The position numbers and the translations under genes were made by a program. From Bretschneidera sinensis (taxonomy: Eukaryota; Streptophyta; Magnoliopsida; Brassicales; Akaniaceae), in assembly GCA_023935145.1 (NCBI GenBank), contig CM043698.1, positions 71,944,501 to 72,008,500 of the forward strand: a DNA stretch of 64,000 nucleotides, given 5' to 3'. The notes under the pieces are model-generated. The model worked only from the letters and a program-made list of their open reading frames with translations, made no database searches and had not been told where the DNA came from. Numbering within the stretch: position 1 is the first letter of the stretch; every line of letters starts with the position of its first letter. This document shows positions 21,201 to 33,200 of this stretch, in pieces.

Positions 21201-22543
21201 AAGAGAGATTAGAGATCAAGAATTCATAGGAAAACCCATTTAGATTTTTTTAAGTTCATTTAACAAGAATGACTCTACGTTTAACTAAATGACTCATTTA
21301 CCGTTTAGCCTAGCTATAGTTTTGTGGTTTATGGTTTATAAAACGGTTTTTAAAAGACTTTTTCATAAAACAATGGAGCTAAAACTGTCTATAGTTTGGT
21401 AAAACAGACGTGAAAACAACTTTCATGACAATTTCGGTTTCTCGTAAACTATTTTTTAGCTTTTGATTATTTTTATAAAAGGGATGTTTGGCCTATCTTC
21501 TATACGTAGAAAACAAAAACTATTTCATAAACTCTCCCATGAAGGACACATGGAAGAATCACTTTAAGTATTTTAATTTAGGTTTAATGGGATATTTTAA
21601 TGAGAATAATTATGTAATTAAAAAATATTATAGGTATTTAGAGTTTAGGAAATTTTAATATATTTAAGTTTAGCTAGTTTCCTTATCAGTTTAGGGCTAT
21701 GACATAATTACCGAAATTCCTATACCCCCTTGGAACCACAATCTGGATCTTAACTATGGGCAAGGGTTTCTAAGATCTCACCATAAGAGACCTCCTATGT
21801 TATTTTAATTAGCTAATGAATGAGTGAAAAACAAATTATTGAAATCAAACAACTCTCACATTGATTGGGATGCGGTGTTCTTTGCAATTTATGATTGGAT
21901 TGTGGATCCCATGTGATATAAGAAAATCCACATGATTTGAATTATTATCTTAAGTTTCTGTTTACTGTATTTTAGCCTCTACTATTCTATATCTCTCTCC
22001 CAACCGGTACCTAGGGGGAAATGTCAATGTCAATGTCAACTAAGAATGAAGGAATGTGATAAATCTTTAACCAGAGAAAAGAGAACATAATAAACTAATC
22101 TAAGAAGAAAGAAAGAACCTAAATTGGCTTTTACAGCAGCCATGTAGGTGTAGTTTCTTGTTCCAGTAACAGGATCAGGGGATCTGTAACTGTCAGCAAG
22201 TAGACTAGAAGTGAACCAAGTGATGATAGAGAAGATTATCAAAGCTACAGGCCCAATAATCCAGCCTAACTGAGCTACGGCCCAAGCCAGAGACAACACT
22301 CCTGATCCTATAACTGCTGTTATGATATGTGCACCTGCAGTCAACCAGGTTCCTACCAAAAGCAAAGAAAATATTCAGAAGTTAAAATGCAAAGTTAAAG
22401 AGAAATAGAAAATCTTTAGAAGAAAGAATAAAATTAATACCAGTTCGTTTTGGGCGTCCATCTTCATCAAACTTAGCATTAGAACCGCCAGTTTCAATTG
22501 TCTCTTCGGCAAAGCTTGTATTGTTTTGCAGGTTTGGAGCCAT
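18251..22543 (-). CDS. AAP: Amino-acid permease, AAP family, copy 2
   Basis: Tandem paralogue of the permease at 12543-15388, with the same predicted role in proton-driven amino-acid uptake. Seven minus-strand exons: 22543-22441, 22352-22119, 20808-20715, 20396-20179, 20059-19920, 19441-19214, 18676-18251. Lengths 103, 234, 94, 218, 140, 228 and 426 are identical to copy 1, giving 480 residues plus TAG with no stop. In exon 6, 68 of 76 residues match copy 1. The exon 5 donor is again GC (CAG|GCAAGT). Differences include QMPGSKFI in place of CWPENKFI in the extracellular-type loop after the VxxQP segment. Introns 2 (1310 bp) and 6 (537 bp) are enlarged by repeats described separately. The duplication covers about 12377-15590 and 18071-22790. 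Confidence 0.93.
18808..19040. repeat. GC-rich degenerate tandem repeat in intron 6 of AAP copy 2
   Basis: About 230 bp built from variants of GTGTGCGC, TGTGCGGGC and GCACAGTGTGCG, with alternating purine-pyrimidine runs, set in an AT-rich intron. The same intron of copy 1 (157 bp) lacks it. Open frames across it on both strands come from the repeat composition and are not genes. Confidence 0.8.
20776..21538. repeat. Direct tandem duplication in AAP copy 2 spanning the exon 3 acceptor
   Basis: Unit 1 (20776-21161) and unit 2 (21162 to about 21538) share order and most sequence, beginning GAGCTAATCCACAGAGCTT. The unit includes about 30 bp of exon 3 and its acceptor side, so intron 2 carries a decayed partial copy of exon 3 (20 bases matching at 21162-21180, then diverged). 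The real acceptor at 20809 is intact. Confidence 0.8.
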
Positions 22544-22716
22544 CTTTCTCTCCCTATGAAATCTTGGAATTGTCTGCAGTAAGTCTCTTTCAACAATCTT
22601 TGAGTTCCTGTGCCTGTGGCCACGCGTGTGTTTGCCTTGAATCTTTTTGAAGATCTTATGCAATAGGATATTAATGGACTGTGGGAAAGGATAATGGATT
22701 AACAATTCCAGCAAGT

Positions 22717-22730
22717 TTTATAAAATAAAT
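22717..22730 (-). promoter_or_regulatory. Likely TATA region of AAP copy 2
   Basis: The minus strand reads ATTTATTTTATAAA about 175 bp before the ATG, in a block related to the TATA region of copy 1 (shared CAATT..CAGCAA context). Confidence 0.35.
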
Positions 22731-22789
22731 ATATGAATTGTGATGATTTTATAGGAAAAATGGTGAAGTTAAGTGAAAAGAATGAAAGA

Positions 22790-23944
22790 AAATTTGAAGA
22801 ATGAAACAATCTTTATTTTTTTTTTTACCGAAATAGAAATAATTAAACTTGGGAATTTTGCCAACTTTATATCTTACTTAATTCTTTTAAAAGATTCAAT
22901 GTACTAACTATTGAAGAATATTATTATTTGTACTCAATAAACTTCCAGATAAATATCAGCTAATATTTGTGCCTTATTTGGTTCTATTTTCCTCTTATTT
23001 TCTCACTTTTAATCATATTTTCATTTTCGAGCATTGTATATTACCATAATAGGTTGATTTAATTCATCACAATGATAATAAGTGAAGGATTTTTCAAAAA
23101 AAAAAATCCCATGTTTGGTAAGCACGCTGCATTTGAGAGAAAAACAGGGAAGGAAAATTATCTAATGCCAGAAAAAATATTCCAATTACGGAGTACACGA
23201 TTCTGTGTATATGTTTTCATATTCATTTGTCATAATTGTACCGAAAATCACTTCAGATTTACATACTCTTTTAGTTAAATCTTGGCTTCAAAAAAACTAA
23301 GAATAAATATGTGTGTGATTGTTCATTTGAAAAAAAAAATCTGAGTGTGATTGTTATAATAGTACATAAATCTGAGAGAATTTTTAGATTAATGCACTAT
23401 TAGATAATTATTTTGTGAGAGTAAGGTATTTTTCTCCTAAGTAGTAATTGGATTATATATACTTGAGTAGCATAAGAGAATTGATAGTTGATCTATTCAT
23501 GAGTTATGAAAAGTCAGAAAGGTTTTAGAAATTGATTCAATTGACCGGATTTTATTTCAATTTGGTGGAATTGCTAAGGAAATGAGTATGTATAAGAAGA
23601 AGAAACTTTTTTTGATGGTTCAAGAGGCAAGAATATAAACATAATTAGGCCATGATTTTCAATAGGTAATGGGTTAGTAATTTAATTTGTTTAAAGAAAT
23701 CAATCTTGACAAGAGATTTTGGAGGTAATTGGAATGGAGATGCAAGATTTTGAGAGTCGTCTTAGAAAATATAAGTGGTTAAATTATTTTAATGATCGTG
23801 TATAAACAAATGTTAAATTTTGGTGGACTTCAATATAGATATGGTTATAAATTCGAGTTAAAATCTTATGAATCCTTAGATATCATATAATTGATTGATT
23901 ATGCTTAACTGATGGTTAGTTGATAGAGTAAGTGGATAAATGTG

Positions 23945-23986
<42 letters not shown>

Positions 23987-24972
23987 ATTTAGATGCATAT
24001 TTCGAGGTTAATTGATGGCGATTAGGGAATTTCAAACCCATTATCGAGTGCGTTTGAGATACGACATTTGGTAAAATTAAAGTATGAGTAATTTACAAAA
24101 AAAAATAAAGTATGAGTAGTGGAATATAAATTTTAGCATTCGGGAGTTATGAGAACATAAAAATTTACTGTGGCACAATGTTGGAGTTGAAAATTTGTAT
24201 CTAACATTAATTTAATGAATCGAAAGATTCCAAACTTTTAATGTGGATTATTTAGAGTTGAGAGGATATGGTACGCGCTAGTGTTGTAACTTTTAATGTA
24301 ATTGGGATAGTTACTTGTGAAGAATGTTATTTTAGGTGTTGATGATCATCAATTGGATAAGATAATGTTGGTATTAGACGACTTTTTAAGATAGAGTTGA
24401 GTCAGGAAACCTATAGACTAGGTTGGGATCACCACAAGACAAGTGAGGACATCTTAGAGAAAAAAAAGGCTATGTAGATCAAAATAGTGTGCGTTGAATT
24501 TCTAATGTGAGAGTATGACCTCTAACAAGAGTCACCTTGGATAAGCTTGATATGGGTTGTTCAATGGGGTAAAATGTGACTTCACTATTGTGGGACATGT
24601 GAAGTTTTAAAAAGGGGTCAATATTGCTGAATATTGTTTAATGCCTTCGTAGCTATCTCCAAAAATCTTATTATGTCTAATACATCCTTATTTGGAGAAA
24701 TTTAGTTGAGACTCATCTCACATGCTTGTTTTTGTTTGGGTGAGTTGTTATATGACCTTCATTTTGGTAGAGCAATTTGTAGTGATCCTTGTATAAGAGA
24801 TCAAGTCTTGTGTTTCAAACCACCTTATCCCTTGGAGTATAGTTATTTTGTTGTAATTAAGTGACAGAAGAGGCCACAGTGAGAGTGTGAGTTGATTAGC
24901 TGGATTATGTATTAGCATCTTTGTTATTTTTTAGATAAAATTTTGGGGTCAAATTTTTTTAAGGGGTAGAGT
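22790..24972. other. AT-rich spacer, probable decayed retroelement
   Basis: No gene is seen on either strand. A (AT)18 microsatellite lies at 23947-23982. The right end (24935-24972) reads TTTTGGGGTCAAATTTTTTTAAGGGGTAGAG, which resembles the pol end plus polypurine tract of chromovirus-type gypsy elements, directly before a TG at 24973. No conserved polymerase motif could be read in the preceding sequence, so this may be a non-autonomous or very old element. Confidence 0.35.
23947..23982. repeat. (AT)n microsatellite
   Basis: Uninterrupted AT dinucleotides, 36 bp. Confidence 0.95.
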
Positions 24973-25440
24973 TGTAAAACCTACGTTTTGAGGTTAGGAG
25001 TATTTAAACATTTTAGTTTGCATGCATATGTCATAGGTTGCAAGCTTAAGTCGCAAACCGTGCGGCTTTAGGCTCAGAAACACCTATTTTGAATGTTTAA
25101 GTCAGCCTTCCTCTTAGCTACTCAAGAGAACCGCCCTCGAAACTAGATCCACTCAACGAAAATAAGCCAACATAAGACAGAATATGAGACAACGCTAGGA
25201 AGCTTGCTATTGCCTGAATGAATAAATGATTTACAAGTGAGAGGGATACCTCTTTATATAGGGAGAGCTCCCTTACATCTATGACTAACATCTTGCCAAG
25301 TGTCACAATCTTGTGGTACTAAAAGTGTAATACAAGTATAGTACGATAGTACAAGGTATTACCATATAATGCACACATAATATAATGCTGTACATTATAA
25401 TAAAAAAAAATGTACTAAGAAACCCTCAAACTCGCGAGTC
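24973..25440 (+). repeat. Possible LTR beginning TGTAAAACC
   Basis: TG at 24973 follows an AAGGGGTAGAG purine tract. The sequence includes a TATA-like TTTATATAGGG at 25252-25262. The right border is not visible and no second copy lies in the window, so this is tentative. Confidence 0.3.
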
Positions 25441-25829
25441 GTGACACATACATGTCACAAACATAATAGTTGGTCTGCACTAGTTGGACTCAAAGTGAAA
25501 ATTATCTCTTAAATTCTCAACATTAAGGAAGTTAACTGATTTGGAATTACATAAATACATTTCCTCGATTTTTTTTTCTTCTATGAAAAATTATTTATTA
25601 TTAATTAAGTGTTTGTAAAAAAAAGTAAAAAAAAAAGATAAATAAATAAATAAAACAAATTTACTTATTCAAAAAGCCAAGAATAATAATTTAATTCCTC
25701 TTGAAAATTTAAATGTAGAATTATTTGAATTTTTAAGTAAATGGAAGAATTTCCTTCGCTTTGGGGCAAATAAAAATGAAAGTGTGAAGAGGGATTGAGA
25801 AATTTTGTGACTTTGCAAACACACCCTTA

Positions 25830-26159
25830 TATCCCTGATTAAAATACAAAGCTGAAACGTAGATTTTACTTTCTCTGAGAAACGGACCAGCGGCCGTCTC
25901 TCTCTCTATTCAACCTCGCAAATTTCGTTCGTCACATTTTTTCCGGCAACTCTAATCACCGGAGTAAGGAGGTAAATCCTCTTCTTTCACTCCTTCTCTC
26001 TCTCTCCTCTGTTCCTCTTTCTGTTACTGTTTTTCTTTCTTTTCTTTTCTATCTCTAACGGTCTGCCCTCTCATCTCTCCTTGAATTTGGGTTGTCCAGC
26101 CACCGTCCGGTCACCTTACGGCAACCATCATCAGTCCAACAGCCTTGAATCGCTTCAGG
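25830..26159 (+). other. Possible transcribed 5' leader exon with splice donor
   Basis: A pyrimidine-rich, relatively GC-rich block (CTCTCTCTCT tracts, GCGGCCGTC, CCACCGTCCGG) ends at CTTCAG|GTAAGC (26159/26160), a strong plant splice donor. This is the usual look of a 5' UTR exon. No start codon with a long frame follows, so the gene may be dead or non-coding. Confidence 0.3.
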
Positions 26160-26482
26160 TAAGCATCATCCCTCGGTTGCCAAACCTCACGCGCATATAG
26201 CAACACCATCAAAATCTGTTTTTCCTTGTATATTTTCTGCATATCTAATTTTTTCTAATTAGGAAATTATCACCATGAAGCTTATTTCTATAACTTATAT
26301 CACGAGCTAATATAAATAATTAGATCGTAATGGGTATGAGACTAATTAAATTAAATTGTAAGCCTTAAAAATGAAATACTCATTGTATCTAGGGGTACTG
26401 GTTTAGTATATATTACTTTTAGAACTCGTAACATGGCAAAAGGCATTAGATTAATGTTAGAAATGGTTAGGTGCAGAAATGA

Positions 26483-26620
26483 ATGATTCTTGACTGGGTT
26501 AGAACCTTGCATGAAGAAAAGAGGTTGAAATTTCTAGTAGATCGGGATCTGAAGGGATATTATGTTTCTGGATATCGAGATTTGATGGATCTTTGTGAAA
26601 AAGCTAGAAAAGCCACTTAA
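26483..26620 (+). pseudogene. Relic of a leucine-rich-repeat receptor-like kinase
   Basis: A 45-codon frame reads ILDWVRTLHEEKRLKFLVDR followed by DLKG. This matches the late kinase-domain segment (subdomain X-XI, LDWV...LVDxDL) of SERK/NIK-type receptor kinases. After about 27 residues the match fades (YYVSGYRDL...) and a stop comes at 26618. No other kinase motif is near, so this is an isolated fragment. Confidence 0.55.
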
Positions 26621-27299
26621 AACACAATCATTAGAGCTATTATCTGTTTGAGAATTTGATTATAAGTTAATGCTTGTTTCAATAGTAACAATAACAATAA
26701 TAATAAGAAGAAGAAGAAGGCATCCATTTATTGACTAAGATTGGACTAAGGTCTCAAGTTGCATTAGATTCAATTTTTGGAGATTCAAAATAAGTTGTTT
26801 TAATATACTAAGTTGTTACTGCTAAGTAGATGTGCCATCAATCTCCTTTCTTTAATGAAAATGTTGTAAAGGCTCGTGAGCATGCGTTATGATTCATCAT
26901 TATCATTACATAATCAAATTGGTGAAGTTACTCGATCTTATTATGCATTGTATCATGAATAGGACTGAAAATGTGTAAGGGTACGAGCACCTAGGGCTTT
27001 TGTTTGGTTGATTAATTGGTTTTTTCTGGTGTCGAGGTGAGTTTACTACCCGCAAATATTCTCTCTTTTTGTTTTATAGAAATGTGATTGTGCTATGAAG
27101 TTATGAAGCTTTTAGATTTGTAATTATTACAGAAACTTGAGTACCTTTACATGTATTCTTTAATTCCTTCCTGTTGATTGGATAGTGTATATGTTATTTA
27201 AACTTGTTATGTTTGAATCTATGTGTGGGTTTGAGAAGGTTACATATACATGATTGATATTTTGTTTAAAATATGTTACTTGCATTGTAAATATATTAT

Positions 27300-27650
27300 T
27301 TCTAATGAGGTGTTATGATATAATATTGTCACTGGAGCATTATGATAAATATTGTCAAATGGGCGCTATGATAAATTATTGCCAATACGTTATTATAAAT
27401 TATTGCCAATGGGGCGTTATGATATATTATTGCCAATGAGGCGTATGATAAAATTATTGTCAATGAGGCGTTATGATATATTATTTTCATTGGGGTGTTG
27501 AGATATATTTTGGTCATTGAGGCCATTGTGATTATTTTTTTCCCAATGGGGGCATTGAAATATATTTTGGCCATTGGAGCCGTTGTGATTATTTTTTTCC
27601 AATGGGAGCGTTGGGATATAGTATTGGCCACTTGGCCGTTGTGTTATATT
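27300..27650 (+). repeat. Minisatellite, period about 28-32 bp (plus-sense arm)
   Basis: Repeated units such as GGCGTTATGATATATTATTGCCAATG, changing to CATTGGAGCCGTTGTGATTATTTTT toward the right. About a dozen degenerate units. A reverse-complement relative lies at 28970-29350. Confidence 0.8.
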
Positions 27651-28259
27651 ATGTGGTTAACCTGTTGATATCATGATATGTTATGTTATTGTGATCAGAC
27701 ATAGAATGTTTTGTTTATATTTATATATTATGATTATACTTCACTTTCTCATGTTATTATTTTTACTCTCGTAAATATCCATTATTGGTAAACTCATATA
27801 AGCTTTTCCAAAGCCGACTGATCATTTCTTGATGAAAGGATCATGTTTGGTGTCAGTTCCTGTTACAGTGATGATTAACTTTGGTAGGTGGGCACACTTG
27901 GCATCTTTACCTTGAGCTTACTTTTCTTTATTGAAGGTTTTATGACTACTTGAGATTCGGGAATTTGTTTCTTTGAAAAAGGGTATTTTGGAATTTTAAT
28001 TGTAGATATTGTATTTAGCACCTTATTATCTTTTGAGGAATAATATAGATGAATAGAAGGGATGTAAATTTGTGGTTATGTATACATTTTTTTTAGTTTG
28101 ACTATGTAAATTGTGATGAATGAAATTGTAGGATTGAAGTTAGAGATACTTTGAAATAATTTTAGGTTGGTTATTAGAAAACAGGGAAGGTTTTGCTGTA
28201 TTTTCGATTTTGAGGTTACCCACTTAGGTAAGTTTACCTTACGTGGATCAGGGTGCTAA

Positions 28260-28300
28260 TGTAACGACCCGTACCGAAAAAAACAATTGCTGTGATTCAA
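28260..28300 (+). repeat. Possible LTR start TGTAACGACCCG
   Basis: TGTAACGACCCGTACCG follows GGATCAGGGTGCTAA. TGTAACGACCC-type starts are common in plant gypsy LTRs. The other end was not found. Confidence 0.3.
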
Positions 28301-28969
28301 AATAAATAAAATTTCCCAAACTGAAACCCATCACAAATGTCAAACAATCTCCATTAAATACTCATTCATAAGTTAAAACTCACTCCTCATGGCTCAATCA
28401 TAAATCTCAAATTATATTGAATAAATTACAAGGCTTAGAACTTGTCAAACAAAAAATGTAGTTCAAATGTAAGAGATAAAAGAAAAGAAATGATGAAAGA
28501 TTTGAAACGAGAAGCTACAAGTAAAAGATGAACCCTTTGAGGATGCTAGATGCATGTACGCTCCTACAACCACCACTGAAATATAAAGGAGTGGGTAAGC
28601 TAAATAGCTTAGTGAGATAAAGGTACATCCCTGTAGATAAGACCATATGCATGTTCTCTACATGTGTCATACAATCACATAAGAAATTGGGGTTGAGAAA
28701 TATACTTATATACTAGCATAAGAGTAACTTTACTAAAACTATTTGTCAAATTTGCCAATTATGCTTTGAGGTAAATCACATTTCACAAGTTACAAAACAT
28801 CTCATAAAATTCATATAAACCGGAAACAGTTCACCTCAACACGAGGAAAACATTTGTCTTTTTAAATAAACAGTTAATGTTTAATGATGATAAAAACATG
28901 AAAATCAAGAGTCAACCATAAACCACGCCCCTCACTAGGCAAGCCACATATCATCACTCTTCCTTGGGC

Positions 28970-29350
28970 CATCATATCACTCCAATGGCCAATCACATAT
29001 CATAATGCCAATTGGCAATAATATATTATAACGCCCCTTTGGCATTAATTTATCATAATGACTCCAATGACAACCACATAACATATCGGCCCAGTGACCA
29101 ATTACATATCTCGATGCTTCCATTGACAAAAATAATCACAGCGATCCTAATGGCAAAAATAATCACAATGACCCTAGTGGGTAAAAGTATTCACAATGGT
29201 TCCGTTGATCAAAATTAATCGTAACACTTACATTGGGCAAATATATTCACAATGGCCCCATTGACCAAAATTGATCACAACGTTCTTATTGACCAAAAAT
29301 ATTTACAACAGTTCCACTGGTAAAAAAATAATCACGACCCCATTGGCAAA
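28970..29350 (-). repeat. Minisatellite, period about 28-32 bp (inverted arm)
   Basis: Units such as CAATGGCCAATCACATATCATAATGC and CCATTGACCAAAATTGATCACAACG. Reverse-complemented, GGGGCGTTATAATATATTATTGCCAATT equals units of the array at 27300-27650 almost base for base. Confidence 0.8.
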
Positions 29351-29639
29351 AAACTGGGGTGTTAGTCCACTCGTTTGTCCCACATGCCATCAAATTAATA
29401 GCAAGACCAGAACATGCTCAAACCCACAATTACAGCATCATGATAGATAGGGTTTTATGAATTAGTATCTCCAATGACCGCTAGCGGAGTTTACGAACAG
29501 AAGCAAGGGAGAGAGAGATTGGGAAAAGAAGAGGTTTTGTGGATGTTGACTGTTTAGAATTTTTTTTGGGTTTAATGTGGTATTTATAGTTTTATATTGA
29601 GAGTTAAAAGGACAAATTGGGCATGCTGCACTAAATTTG

Positions 29640-29640
<1 letters not shown>

Positions 29641-29687
<47 letters not shown>
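29641..29687. repeat. (TA)n microsatellite
   Basis: 47 bp of TA dinucleotides. Confidence 0.95.
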
Positions 29688-29689
<2 letters not shown>

Positions 29690-30296
29690 TAGTATTACTA
29701 TTATGCGCACATGTATAATTCTTTTTCTTCCCAGAAAAAATTATTCTTGAGATAGTTTATTTGACCACAATATATATATTGTTTCATTCAAGAGAGATCA
29801 TAATTAAATTCTTTATTTCACTATTTAAACACACAAAAAAAAAAAAACTACCGAACCTTTAGTTTATACAAGTATGAGATGCATGATAAAATGCACATTA
29901 AATGATTATACTCCTGTATGAAAATGTGAGCTTTACATCACATTAAAATCCACACGTATCACATGAAAAGCTAAGATGGATCAATCAATTCCCCTAACAC
30001 ATGCGTGAACTAATGCGCATAAAAATTTATATGTATATTACATAGAAAGTTAGATTCGTCAGTTGCATCAATCAGACCATAATAATCCTCTCAAGTAAGA
30101 GTAAAGCAATCTTTCAAGCCACTTTGGCAAGAAAATGGATATAAACGGTGAAAAAGACAATTAACTTTAGATTTGATGGAAATGTTCTAGCTAAACAGGA
30201 TACACACTGGTAAAGAATTAACAAGAGCTAGCAAAATATGCTACAGTAACTTATAATGTAGGTTTTAAGAATCTGCCCTATGTAACATTTTCTATT

Positions 30297-33200
30297 TCAC
30301 TTTACACGAGGGGTCATTTGAGATATCCTCTCATCTTCTAGTAGAGCATACGGATCCACATACTGGGGAGGTGAAATTGGAGTCTCGCTTCCATCGTGTA
30401 CAAAAGTTGGTCCAAAATACTGTCCAAGAAAAGAGGGAAAGCGTCAACAACTAGCTTCCATAAGGCAAAACATAATAATAATAATTTTTTTGATAATTAA
30501 ATTTTTATTAAAAAGCATCAAGAGGTGCACTAAAAAGCAATAATAATAATAATAACAATAACAAAACACTAAAGGACTATGCTCTCGCATTCACTCACTC
30601 ACATGCATCCATAACAAGCAGAAAGGATTAGCAAATTAAAAATTGAAAAAAGCATATAAGAGTAAGGCAAACACCGGTTAAAAGTGATTGTTTAAGTAAA
30701 TTTGCATGAACTACAAATTTAAGTTTCAACATTCTCCCAAAAGCTTCCCTACAACTAGAACTACACAGGAAAACAGAAGTTTGGGAAACAAATGTCTTAA
30801 CTATCATACAATAGCTCAAGGGGAAAAAGAATGGAAAAAGGTAAGGGTTAATTGCATCAAAAGTCCCTGAAGTTTTATTACATTACACTTCAATTCTTAA
30901 AGTTTTAATTTTGGCAATTGGATACCTGAACTTTCACTTTGTCTTTTAGCCCGCTATTTGTTAGAGTTAGTGCATTCTTTAATGATCTATAAAACCCCCA
31001 ACTTCTGGTAGGACGTAGCTCTATTTTGGGATGAACTTAGGTAAATCGTGTTTTGTTTTCTTTCTGTTTATAATTCGTGTGATTGACAAGTTTCAAATCG
31101 TTCAGCCATAAAGTACTTGTACCTTCACAAAATGTTGTACCTAGCGACTACATTGCCACAGACATGGTCCTCATGTATAGTGAAAAACAGGGCTTAATTA
31201 AGAACTGAATCACAAAATCCCCTCACCGTTGCCAATCTAATCAAATAGCTATCTCAAATCTTTTAAAGGATGTCAATAATGCAATTTTTTCTGCGCAATT
31301 AATTACTTTCCTAAAATCTAAAGACCAGCTGACTGAGCTTAAGAATCTTCCTAAAAAATCATCTTGATTGTTCGATCTTCAGCATGACAATTCTTCATCA
31401 CAGTCGATTGGAACTGACCTAGTCTCCGAATCTTTGTTTTCTGTTTCTATGCTCCTCTTTTTATTCTTCTTACTTTCCCCATAAAAAAAGCTTAATTGAA
31501 CTGCTATGCTCATCTAGCAAATCTACACTTGTAAAATTTCAAGAAGTGCACATATATTACCTTATTTTTGTAAAAATAAAATGATAAACTTATCAGACTC
31601 CTATTTAGGATAACAGTAACCAGAAATATACAAACAAACCATGCATCGAAACTCAATCTACAGCTTTTCTCTTTTTTGGTCAAATGAGAGAAGAACCTAA
31701 ATGGCTAAATCCCATAATGCCTATGACCCTTAACCACCCATTTGAGTGTGATGTCACTCAGTCAGTTGAACTAAAGGCTTTTCACAATAGAAACAGTGAC
31801 ATTCAAATTTATAACTCAACTCTGAACCCCATTAGATGGCCACCTACCCCCATAGTACTGTACAGTATGTGACACATGCAAAACCTAAAATATCTGCTTT
31901 GATCCATGATACTAAAATAAGTGTCTGGCTGATTTAAACAAATTAAAAGCACTTAATGCATCAAAGATAGGAAATCGAGCTTACAAGGTAGAGAACAGAA
32001 AAGAATGACACAGTTAAGACTATCAATGGCCAAAATCCCAAGAAGAATGTTCCTCCAATTGTCAGCAAAACTTTAGCACGGGGGATTAATCCCTGCAACA
32101 AATGAAAATGTTAAGTCCATATCCTTTTGCATGCACTCACATAGGCACAAACAAAAAGCAAACGTCAAAGAAATAAGAAAATATTCAACCAGAAATAATA
32201 CTGAAAAAAGAAAAGAACTTTAAAATGACTATGTAGGAGGAGGTTAAAAAGGGTAGTCATGCAACTCTACCTTGCTCTTTCAAGAAACAGAATCTGATTG
32301 TCAAAGAGAAGATGTAATTTGAACGTTGTCTTTAATATGTTAGAAAGTTAATTTTTTCCCTTCTTTTTTTTCCAATAAACTTATCAAACTATAAAACCTG
32401 AATAAAATCGTAATGCATATGAAACTGTAAGTGAATTTCTGAGTTAATCTTACTGTTATACGATTAAACTAGTCTATTTTTATTTTAACCAAGCATGAAT
32501 GGCCTCTGAGCTGATCCTAGAGTACATGTGCAAGTAACTTATCATGGTAACTAAAGTGATATACCACAGCCTATAAATGTATTAAAAGATGTGATGCAGG
32601 AGTATAAGCTTCAAAATAAAATAAATAAAACAAAACTACTAATGCAGTGTTTACAAAAAATATATACGGATAAGCTTTTTTTTCTTTTGCAGACATAGCA
32701 TTTAGAGAGATTGGAGTGTGTAAGTAGCATAGATGGAAATGAAATTCCTAGTTGATATTCGGAAAAGTGCTTGGTACTTTGTATTATTTGTTTGATAGAA
32801 ATTCAAAATTACTTATCACAAAGATATGGTAATTAAAAATTTCATAGTTTCTCTTCAATATATACTTGGATTAACAGTTTTAACTCTAAGCAAAAAGGTT
32901 AACATCTTTGGGGGGGAAATCTTACTTTGATTAAAGATGATATAGCCGGGTAACAAATGGTCAAATGTCAAATAAGTGAGAAAATGCATATATCGAATAA
33001 TCAAGACTAATTATAAGTAAACGTGAAAGAAAAAAGTAGTGATGAAATCATTTCACAAATATTATGCTTTCTGAGTTCATAAAGATTGAAATTAACATAG
33101 CTAAAATGATGAATCTAAGATTTACTCACAAGGTACCACATATTAAATATTTGAACTAAAACCAATATAAATCAGTGAGGAAAAGAAGATATGTTAACCT

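Noticed and set aside
27254..27631. Frames with repeated NYCQ or IIYHNAP units
   Set aside because: These are translations of the minisatellite in both directions; there is no sign of real coding.
27300..29350. CRISPR array as an explanation for the regular roughly 30-bp repeats
   Set aside because: Eukaryotic context, no conserved repeat with unique spacers, no cas genes; units are degenerate along their whole length.
29462..29710. Frame ending in YIYIYIY repeats
   Set aside because: Produced by the TA microsatellite.
30830..31060. GGGTTAATTGCATCAAAAGTCCCTGAAG as a transposon end in intron 3 of the plastid gene
   Set aside because: It resembles a common plant repeat end, but no partner end or target duplication was found.
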